A stretch of DNA of 64,000 nucleotides from Bacteroidetes bacterium ADurb.Bin174 (GTDB lineage: Bacteria > Bacteroidota > Bacteroidia > Bacteroidales > Paludibacteraceae). The stretch spans positions 45,679 through 109,678 of the forward strand of contig MWCX01000043.1 in the NCBI GenBank assembly GCA_002070265.1. Reading direction: 5' to 3'. Shown here in pieces: positions 58,717-64,000 of this stretch. Made by a program: the position numbers and the translations under genes. Position 1 is the stretch's first letter. Each line of letters starts with the position of its first letter. The notes under the pieces were generated by a model, which saw nothing but the letters and a program-made list of their open reading frames with translations, searched no databases and was not told the DNA's origin.

Positions 58717-60066
58717 CTATTTGTAAGGTAATAATACTTCAAAGGTTGATCCGACATGGAGTTCACTGCTGACACTGATTGAACCGCCATGCTTTTCTAT
58801 GATGGTTTTTACATAATTCAGTCCGATACCAAATCCTGAAACTTTGGAATGATTGTCAACACGTGAATATTTCTCAAATAGATGCTCAATTTTATCAGCA
58901 GGAATTCCAATGCCTTGATCTTTGAATGCTAAAATGACATTTGACTTATTCATACGGATGCTGATATTGACGATGGCATCTCTGTCAGAATATTTAATGG
59001 CGTTATCGATCAAGTTTGCAAAGCATTGAGTAAGCATGATGCTATCGCCTTGAACTATGATTGTTTCAGATTCAAAATCGGTGTGGATGCTGACACGTTT
59101 AACAGGAGAAGATACAAAGCGATTTTTCAGATCCATGATGATATGAACCAAATTGACCGGTTGTTTGTTCAGCACAAGCAATCCTTCTTCTTCCCGGGCT
59201 AACCCAACCAACATGCTGATGGTACCGTTCATTTCAGTCAGTGCGTTGAGGGAGTTGTGCAGCATCATGTCACGCATGCCCGTATTGCTGAAAATATCAG
59301 GGTCTTGAAGTCCGTCCAGATTGACAGTCAGACTGGCCACCGGACGCTTCAATTCATGTGCGATATTGCTTAAAAATTCATTTTTGAATCTTACTAATTT
59401 TTTTTGTTTGGAAAGTGTGAGGAATAGGATTCTGAAAGCCAATAAGGCGATGATGGAAAAAATGATGGAACCCAACAACATCAAGCCCATACGCTTGATG
59501 ATTTCAGAAAAGGGGTTGATTAAAATCAATTTCAAGGCTTCTTTGTTTTCGAAATCCAGGGGATAAGGCTGGGAAGGAATGAGAAAAAATGACGATTTAG
59601 ACAGTTCTCTTGAGCTTGCTATAACTGTTTGATCCTCAGTTGCTATTAATTGAATAACAAATTCAGAAGCTATATTTCTTTCATGGAGGATTTGATTGGT
59701 GATGCTATCTATTTTTTGTAAATTAATTGGAATAAATGTACTTATATAGGCATGCATGACGATATCAAGCTTGTTTAAGATGCTTTCTTCATCTTCAGAT
59801 CCCTCACTCAAATTAAAATCAATAACGTCAATATCATCGGTGAGGTCCATATTCTCGTTTTCATCATTCACAGTGCTAAGAAGATAAGTGTTGTTTCTTT
59901 GATTTAAATCAGCTCTAAACGCTTCTTTTAAAATGGTATCCGATTCTCGTATCAATGCAAGTCGTACCGTTTGAAAATAATCGTAAACCAAATAGGCTTG
60001 TGCACATAAAATCAATATTATGGATGCTATAACAATGTAGGATATGGTTTTGGTTGGTGTGGACAT
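58717..60066 (-). CDS. Membrane sensor histidine kinase
   Basis: A 449-residue kinase. TM1 at about residues 8-27; a periplasmic sensor domain of about 165 residues (28-193) with an Asp/Glu-rich stretch; TM2 at about 195-216; HisKA domain with phosphorylated His237 in SNIAHELKRP; and the ATPase domain with NLIDNAIKYSD, KDQGIGIP, and GFGIGLNYVK. The architecture is RprX-like. It is transcribed away from the GG-leader peptide gene, from a 200-bp shared region, and upstream of its partner regulator. A role in sensing the secreted peptide, or the damage it causes, is inferred from position only. Confidence 0.94.
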   Translation of the reverse strand: MSTPTKTISYIVIASIILILCAQAYLVYDYFQTVRLALIRESDTILKEAFRADLNQRNNTYLLSTVNDENENMDLTDDIDVIDFNLSEGSEDEESILNKLDIVMHAYISTFIPINLQKIDSITNQILHERNIASEFVIQLIATEDQTVIASSRELSKSSFFLIPSQPYPLDFENKEALKLILINPFSEIIKRMGLMLLGSIIFSIIALLAFRILFLTLSKQKKLVRFKNEFLSNIAHELKRPVASLTVNLDGLQDPDIFSNTGMRDMMLHNSLNALTEMNGTISMLVGLAREEEGLLVLNKQPVNLVHIIMDLKNRFVSSPVKRVSIHTDFESETIIVQGDSIMLTQCFANLIDNAIKYSDRDAIVNISIRMNKSNVILAFKDQGIGIPADKIEHLFEKYSRVDNHSKVSGFGIGLNYVKTIIEKHGGSISVSSELHVGSTFEVLLPYK

Positions 60067-60111
60067 GTGTTTTTTTGTACTAAATATATGTACGATATCT
60101 GAATCGTTTCA

Positions 60112-60146
60112 CAAAGATAAACTATTTCTATCAAAATTTCATCAAA
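60112..60146 (-). promoter_or_regulatory. Promoter of the kinase operon with tandem ATCAAA half-sites
   Basis: On the minus strand the -7 box is TATCTTTG (complement of 60112-60119). In place of a properly spaced -33 box there are two copies of TTTGAT (complement of 60130-60135 and 60141-60146), 11 bp apart, starting 10 bp upstream of the -7 box. This is the position expected for an OmpR-type activator, so the operon may be autoregulated. Confidence 0.5.
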
Positions 60147-60200
60147 TTTTTCCCATTTAAGACAGCTAAGAAAGAATTGGTGAAATTTTGAGCATTTTTA

Positions 60201-60217
60201 ATCAAATGAAAATCACT
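60201..60217 (+). promoter_or_regulatory. Putative response-regulator site upstream of the GG-leader peptide
   Basis: ATCAAA at 60201-60206 and ATCACT at 60212-60217 repeat the 11-bp spacing seen at the kinase promoter. The site ends 49 bp before the peptide ATG. No clear TAnnTTTG box is visible between site and gene. Confidence 0.35.
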
Positions 60218-60266
60218 AACATTGCATATCAAAATAAATGTTTAATTCAATTAAAATTTTGCAATT

Positions 60267-60395
60267 ATGAAAACTATTAATGAAAACAACTTCAATTCCA
60301 TGACTATCGAACAAATGAATGAAACAAAAGGTGGTTATTATTATATAATAATTACTTATCCAAATGGAAAAAAAGTAAGAATTCGGGTAGGATAA
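60267..60395 (+). CDS. Double-glycine leader peptide (putative secreted bacteriocin or signal)
   Basis: A 42-residue peptide too short for ordinary gene calling. The leader is MKTINENNFNSMTIEQMNET followed by K-G-G. The positions that matter for C39 cleavage fit the family: Gly at -1 and -2, hydrophobic Met at -7 and -12. Cleavage after GG would release a 19-residue core, YYYIIITYPNGKKVRIRVG: an aromatic/aliphatic half and a basic half joined by a PNGK turn, which could fold as a beta-hairpin. Net charge is about +4. It lacks Cys, and no modification enzyme is nearby, so it is probably unmodified. A C39 exporter gene begins 115 bp downstream and a two-component system lies divergently upstream. 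Antimicrobial or signalling function is inference. Confidence 0.78.
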   Translation: MKTINENNFNSMTIEQMNETKGGYYYIIITYPNGKKVRIRVG

Positions 60396-60510
60396 TTATT
60401 TGTACATTTGAAGTCTGATAGGATTTATAATAAAACCTGCTAAAAAATTTCATTAAAGTTCACTGCTGAAGCATTTTTTTTGCGACAGCCCACATGTTTA
60501 TATCCACTAC

Positions 60511-61017
60511 ATGGCAAAATTTCCCTTTTACCATCAGCATGATCAAATGGATTGCGGTCCTACTTGTTTGCGCATGATTGCAGCCCATTATGGTAAACGT
60601 TTTTCATTGGAGGAATTGCGCGAAAAATCTCATTTTACCCGGGGAGGTGTGTCGCTGTTGGGTATCAGTGAAGCAGCCAGCAATTTGGGGTTCCGCACTT
60701 TGGGTGTATATGTGGGATTTGAAGAGTTGAAAACCAAAGCTCCTCTACCTTGCATTGTTTATTGGAACCAACAACATTTTGTGGTGGTTTATGACATCAA
60801 GACCATCAAGGGGGAAGATTATGTATATGTAGCCGACCCTGGCGCGGGGGCACTCAAATATACCAAAGAAGAATTTTGTCATTCCTGGCTCAGTACCCGT
60901 AAGGATGGAGCGGACGTAGGAATCGCATTGCTGTTGGAGCCAATGCCTGATTTTTATGATCAGAAGGATGTTGAAAAAAAAAAGCTCGTGGACTCTCTTT
61001 CCTCTTTTCATATCTAA
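60511..61017 (+). CDS. C39 peptidase domain of a split peptide exporter (5' part)
   Basis: A 168-residue reading frame holding the C39 cysteine peptidase domain that cuts GG leaders. The catalytic residues are present: Cys15 in MDCGPTCL, His89 in NQQHFVVVYD, Asp109 in VADPGAG. In the family this domain is fused to an ABC transporter of about 730 residues. Here the frame ends 36 bases after a run of ten A (60974-60983). A -1 shift in that run continues into the next frame with SFLFSYLKPYRKLIFQLFLG, giving a normal fused protein of 734 residues. The short product alone would be a free soluble peptidase. Confidence 0.9.
   Translation: MAKFPFYHQHDQMDCGPTCLRMIAAHYGKRFSLEELREKSHFTRGGVSLLGISEAASNLGFRTLGVYVGFEELKTKAPLPCIVYWNQQHFVVVYDIKTIKGEDYVYVADPGAGALKYTKEEFCHSWLSTRKDGADVGIALLLEPMPDFYDQKDVEKKKLVDSLSSFHI
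60974..60983 (+). other. A10 tract: putative frameshift/slippage site
   Basis: Ten consecutive A residues between GTTG and GCTCG, at the boundary between the peptidase and transporter frames. Reading with eleven A (or a -1 ribosomal shift) joins the two frames with no stop codon and restores the family's length. Such runs are known to promote RNA-polymerase slippage, ribosomal -1 shifting and reversible length changes. It is also the type of site where sequencing errors are most common. Confidence 0.7.
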
Positions 61018-62714
61018 AACCTTATAGAAAACTAATATTTCAATTGTTCCTAGGACTGTTCTTTGGCAGTCTGTTACAGCTTTTATTACCTTTTCTTACA
61101 CAGTCCATTGTCGATTTTGGTATATCGGCACAAAATATTCATTACATCTATTTAGTACTTATTGCTCAGTTAGTGCTGATTTTCAGCGCTTCAACCGTAG
61201 ATTTTATCAGGGGCTGGATATTGTTACACATTGGTACACGGGTCAATATTTCCCTGATTTCCGACTACTTAGCTAAATTGATGCGCTTGCCCATGGGCTA
61301 TTTTGATAAAAAAATGACCGGTGACTTATTGCAACGCATGGGTGATCATACGCGCATACAGGACTATCTGACAAACTCCACTCTTAATGTGCTTTTTGGC
61401 ATGTTTAATATCGTCATATTTACATTGATTTTGCTGTTTTATAATGTGACGATTTTTTTGATTTTTGTGGTTGGGAGTGTTTTGTATTTTAGTTGGGTGA
61501 GCCTTTTTATGGATAAGCGTGCCACTTTGGATCATAAAAATTTCGCACAACAAGCTGCCAATCAAAGTAATGTTATTCAGTTGATTACGGGCATGCAGGA
61601 AATTAAATTGAATGCTTGTGAGCAACAAAAAAGATGGGAATGGGAGCGCATTCAAGCCAAGCTTTTTAAGTTACGTATCAAAGGCTTGGCACTCAGTCAG
61701 TACCAGGATTCCGGTGCTATTTTTATCAATCAGACTAAAAACGTAATTATCACGGCATTGGTAGCTAAGTTTGTCATAGACGGACAAATGACTTTGGGGA
61801 TGATGTTGTCGGTGCAATATATTCTCGGACAGCTAAATAGTCCCATCGACCATTTGATCCATTTTTACCGTGAATCGCAAGATGCCAAACTGAGTATGGA
61901 AAGATTGAGTGAGGTGCATGATAAACCTGCTGAAGGTGAAAACGCCTCTGGTCCTCTGGTGGATGATATACCTGACCATCAGGATATTCACATCCGTAAT
62001 ATGAGTTTTGCATACGATACAACATCAGCAGGAAAACCGGTATTGAAAAATATTAATTTACACATTCCTGCGGGCAAGCAGACTGCCATCGTGGGCTTGA
62101 GTGGAAGTGGAAAGACCACACTTTTGAAGCTGCTGCTTGGCTTTTATCAACCTCAACATGGTGAAATTTTGTTGGGAGATAAAGCTCTGTCTACATACAA
62201 TTATCGGGAATGGCGGAAAAAATGTGGTGTGGTGATGCAGGATGGATTTATCTTTACAGACAGTATAGCCGGAAATATTGCACCCGGAGAGGAAGAAATA
62301 GATAAAACACAATTGCTTCGTGCTGTTAACATCGCTAATATCAGAGAGTTTGTTGAATCCTTATCCTCTAAATATGACACTAAAATCGGCTCGGATGGAT
62401 ATGCAATCAGTCAGGGACAAAAGCAGCGTATTCTGATTGCCAGAGCGGTTTACAAACATCCGGCTTATTTGTTTTTCGACGAAGCTACGAATGCTTTGGA
62501 TACACAGAATGAGAAAGTTATCATGAGTCATTTGGAGCAATTCTTTGAAGGAAGAACATCTGTAGTCATTGCACACAGATTAAGTACGGTAAAGAATGCC
62601 GATCAAATAGTAGTATTGGACAATGGAGAAATTGTGGAAATAGGAGATCATGCATCACTAACTAAAAAGAAAGGAGCTTATTATCATTTAGTTAAGAATC
62701 AATTGGAGTTGTAG
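60984..62714 (+). CDS. ABC transporter part of the split C39 peptide exporter (3' part)
   Basis: The transporter half, read in the frame that follows the A10 tract; an independent start would be the TTG at 61044, giving 556 residues and losing the link to the peptidase. Six membrane helices (about residues 20-310 of this part), then an ATPase domain with Walker A GLSGSGKTTLL, Q-loop VVMQDG, signature ISQGQKQR (normal for this subfamily, in place of LSGGQ), Walker B YLFFDEATNALD, and switch His in VIAHRLSTV. All ATPase motifs are intact, arguing against a decayed gene. It exports the cleaved peptide across the inner membrane. The HlyD-like gene starts 98 bp further on. Confidence 0.9.
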   Translation, partial: ARGLSFLFSYLKPYRKLIFQLFLGLFFGSLLQLLLPFLTQSIVDFGISAQNIHYIYLVLIAQLVLIFSASTVDFIRGWILLHIGTRVNISLISDYLAKLMRLPMGYFDKKMTGDLLQRMGDHTRIQDYLTNSTLNVLFGMFNIVIFTLILLFYNVTIFLIFVVGSVLYFSWVSLFMDKRATLDHKNFAQQAANQSNVIQLITGMQEIKLNACEQQKRWEWERIQAKLFKLRIKGLALSQYQDSGAIFINQTKNVIITALVAKFVIDGQMTLGMMLSVQYILGQLNSPIDHLIHFYRESQDAKLSMERLSEVHDKPAEGENASGPLVDDIPDHQDIHIRNMSFAYDTTSAGKPVLKNINLHIPAGKQTAIVGLSGSGKTTLLKLLLGFYQPQHGEILLGDKALSTYNYREWRKKCGVVMQDGFIFTDSIAGNIAPGEEEIDKTQLLRAVNIANIREFVESLSSKYDTKIGSDGYAISQGQKQRILIARAVYKHPAYLFFDEATNALDTQNEKVIMSHLEQFFEGRTSVVIAHRLSTVKNADQIVVLDNGEIVEIGDHASLTKKKGAYYHLVKNQLEL

Positions 62715-62812
62715 ATTATTATTTGTTTTCTTCTGAAAATGACTGATGAAGAACATGAAAAGGAAATAACGCAAAAGGTACGAGAGTAAAAGAAAAGGTA
62801 AAAATAAACGAT

Positions 62813-63397
62813 ATGACCCATAAACACGCAGATTTACCAAAACAATCAACGAATAGATCTTCTAAAAAGATGGAAGAAGGGAACATAGAACTACGCAGTC
62901 GGGAAGTACAAGAAATTCTTGCCCGTCCTCCTAAATCGTTGATAAGGTACGGTACATCAGTGATTTGTGGAGTTTTGTTAATTTTGATTGTTGGTAGCTT
63001 TTTCTTTGAATATCCTGATATTATCACCGGAGAGTTGGTCGTTACGGAAACACAACAGTTGTCAGATGCGGATGAATTTAAGCAAGATCAAATAACGGTG
63101 TATGCTGAGGTGCCGTCAGAAAGAGGTGGAAAAATCAAGCCCGGGCAAAAGGTAAATATTAAATTAGATGCCTATCCTTATTTAGAATTTGGAACACTAC
63201 AAGGTTTAACGCATACAATTGAATATGTGCCCGACGGAAATTACTATTTAGTTGAAGTGCAAATCGTAGGAAATTTTACAACAAACAATCATAAAACAAT
63301 ATTTTTGGATGAAAGGACACCCGGTATAGTCGAAATTATAACGGATAATCGTAGTTTGATGGAAAGAATACTGCCTTTTTTGAAGAAATCTACCTGA
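62813..63397 (+). CDS. HlyD-family secretion adaptor, internally shortened
   Basis: A 194-residue protein, about half the usual 400-440. The N-terminus is normal for Bacteroidota HlyD proteins linked to C39 exporters: a cytoplasmic segment with VQEILARPPKSLIRYG, one membrane helix (about residues 48-68), then EYPDIITGELVVTE. This is followed directly by the C-terminal beta-barrel region, VYAEVPSERGGKIKPGQKVN and YPYLEFGTLQGLTHTIEYV. The lipoyl half-motifs and the long coiled-coil hairpin that should lie between are absent, but the frame is intact. Such a protein could not reach a TolC channel in the usual way. It may be a deletion remnant or a minimal adaptor. Confidence 0.82.
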   Translation: MTHKHADLPKQSTNRSSKKMEEGNIELRSREVQEILARPPKSLIRYGTSVICGVLLILIVGSFFFEYPDIITGELVVTETQQLSDADEFKQDQITVYAEVPSERGGKIKPGQKVNIKLDAYPYLEFGTLQGLTHTIEYVPDGNYYLVEVQIVGNFTTNNHKTIFLDERTPGIVEIITDNRSLMERILPFLKKST

Positions 63398-63427
63398 TTA
63401 ATCTGTTAAATAAAGTTAATTTTTTGT

Positions 63428-63454
63428 AGAAATGGCAATTTTTTTGTCATTTCT
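63428..63454 (+). terminator. Hairpin after the HlyD-like gene, probable terminator
   Basis: AGAAATGGCA pairs with TGTCATTTCT (one G-T pair) around a T-rich 7-base loop, 31 bp after the stop codon. The T-run lies in the loop rather than after the stem, so termination is less certain than for the other hairpins listed. Confidence 0.4.
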
Positions 63455-63491
63455 TGATAAGTTTTTGCTCAAGCTTTGATGAAACTTTGAT
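63453..63491 (+). promoter_or_regulatory. Four 11-bp-spaced TTTGAT-type half-sites
   Basis: CTTGAT (63453), TTTGCT (63464), TTTGAT (63475) and TTTGAT (63486) start exactly 11 bp apart. It is the same motif (complement of ATCAAA) and spacing as at the kinase promoter and before the peptide gene. It would present four half-sites on one face of the helix, as expected for a regulator of the OmpR type. Confidence 0.45.
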
Positions 63492-63657
63492 GAAAAAATC
63501 ACAGACCCCTGTCTGTTTCATGGTTTTGGGTGTTTCCGAGTTCACGGGATCCGGGGTCGCGTGGTGCGAGTTCGCGGGTTAACACAGATTAGGGAGTTAA
63601 TTTCAAAATAATAAATAAATTATGAACAAATAAATTGTCAGTTTTGCACATTTTGTA

Positions 63658-63665
63658 TACTTTTG
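63658..63665 (+). promoter_or_regulatory. Putative -7 box of fabI
   Basis: TACTTTTG matches TAnnTTTG; an ATTG at 63633-63636 (21 bases upstream) is a weak -33. If correct, repeat copy E lies inside the leader of the fabI transcript. Confidence 0.4.
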
Positions 63666-63699
63666 TGCCGAAATTTGTCATTATGCATAAATAAATGGG

Positions 63700-63744
63700 A
63701 CTGTCTTAAAACAAATATTCAATTAAAAAACAGCAAGACACCGC
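63700..63744 (+). repeat. Dispersed element, copy E (internally deleted)
   Basis: GACTGTCTTAAAACAAATAT, then TCAATTAAAAAACAGCAAG, joined directly to ACACCGC. It retains about 38 bases of the 5' end and the last bases of the 3' end of the element; about 100 bases of interior are missing. Confidence 0.65.
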
Positions 63745-63775
63745 TTTATGTAGAAGGCATAAATAGTAAAACATC

Positions 63776-64000
63776 ATGAGTCATAATTTATTAAAAGGTA
63801 AAAAAGGGATTATTTTTGGTGCATTGAATGATATGTCTATCGCTTGGAAAGTGGCAGAAAGATGTGTTGAAGAAGGTGCTACCGTTAGTTTGTCGAATAC
63901 GCCTTTTGCCATTCGTATGGGTAAGACGGAAGAATTGGCAGAAAAGCTCAATGCGAAGTTGATTCCTGCGGATGCGACCAAAGTTGAAGAGTTGGAGCGG
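63776..64000 (+). CDS. fabI: Enoyl-[acyl-carrier-protein] reductase, N-terminal fragment
   Basis: Runs off the right edge; the first 75 codons are present. The beginning MSHNLLKGKKGIIFGALNDM, followed by SIAWKVAERCVEEGATVSLS, is the NAD-binding start of FabI, which carries out the last reduction in each round of fatty-acid elongation. The catalytic Tyr/Lys lie outside the window. In frame and undamaged as far as visible. Confidence 0.93.
   Translation, partial: MSHNLLKGKKGIIFGALNDMSIAWKVAERCVEEGATVSLSNTPFAIRMGKTEELAEKLNAKLIPADATKVEELER

Larger units (their letters stand above)
63398..63775. other. Intergenic region between the peptide locus and fabI
   Basis: Holds, in order: a hairpin (63428-63454), a four-unit 11-bp periodic array (63453-63491), a short inverted repeat ACAGAC/GTCTGT (63501-63516), a GC-rich module B-like stretch (gggatccggggtcgcgtggt, about 63547-63585), the fabI promoter candidate (63658-63665) and repeat copy E (63700-63744). 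No reading frame of note. Confidence 0.6.

Noticed and set aside
62395-62430. ABC signature ISQGQ instead of LSGGQ, suspected as a defect
   Set aside because: This form is usual in C39-type exporters of Bacteroidota; all other ATPase motifs are intact.
62739-62789. A 16-codon frame before the HlyD-like gene considered as a second peptide
   Set aside because: It lacks a GG motif and a hydrophobic core and is highly charged; likely chance.
63501-63516. ACAGAC/GTCTGT inverted repeat considered as a terminator
   Set aside because: The stem is only 6 bp and no T-run follows.

Overview
The window is chromosomal DNA of a member of the Bacteroidota, probably Bacteroidales. The evidence is the gene families (PorT, PorG and GldB gliding/type IX secretion proteins, SusC/SusD, DUF4834, the Bacteroidota form of IleRS, a 2[4Fe-4S] ferredoxin), the lack of Shine-Dalgarno sequences, and promoters of the Bacteroidota type (TTTG, about 19 bases, TAnnTTTG). 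It is gene dense. The genes at both edges are cut: pepT on the left (minus strand) and fabI on the right (plus strand).

Layout. 1-6.2 kb: pepT start, nadD, then an envelope export cluster of outer-membrane barrel, RND/MMPL transporter, LolA-like protein and DUF2141 protein. 6.2-10.1 kb: ferredoxin (minus), PorT-like protein, beta-helix lipoprotein, secreted EEP-fold phosphoesterase. 10.2-14.8 kb (minus): gldB-like gene, yidC, pyrG. 15.1-22.3 kb (minus): an envelope block of SpmA/B-like protein, ybeY, PorG-like protein, uppS, bamA and two Skp/OmpH genes, closed by a clear terminator. 22.6-29.9 kb: TonB-dependent-receptor-like barrel (plus), then Lrp, rsgA, TPR protein and Crp/Fnr regulator (minus). 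30.0-43.5 kb: ileS and a DUF4834 gene (plus), then minus-strand housekeeping genes birA, priA, esterase, pgk, purE, gcvH, EEP membrane protein and two rhomboid proteases. 43.7-48.8 kb: HU, M16 protease, Ig-like lipoprotein. 49.2-58.0 kb: an uptake locus of NHL-repeat protein with a T9SS-type tail, SusC, SusD, zinc metallohydrolase lipoprotein and DUF4302 lipoprotein. 58.0-63.4 kb: two-component system, divergent double-glycine leader peptide, C39 peptidase/ABC exporter, shortened HlyD adaptor.

The most interesting region is 58.0-63.5 kb. A 42-residue peptide with a textbook GG leader, too short for ordinary ORF calling, sits between a histidine kinase/response regulator pair and the exporter that should cleave and secrete it. 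The exporter gene is split at a run of ten A residues. A -1 shift there restores a protein of about 734 residues, which is the normal family length. The HlyD adaptor has lost its central part. Half-sites TTTGAT/ATCAAA spaced exactly 11 bp apart occur at the kinase promoter, before the peptide gene and after the adaptor gene, and are plausible response-regulator sites. I infer a self-regulated secreted-peptide (bacteriocin or signal) system.

Two other points stand out. The CTP synthase has Gly in place of its glutaminase nucleophile Cys. The intergenic spaces carry two unusual repeat families: a 135-155 bp element with TGTCTCA/TGAGACA ends (five copies), and degenerate low-complexity tracts built of the same three modules in a fixed order (six copies). 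One element copy is a chimaera of the two families.
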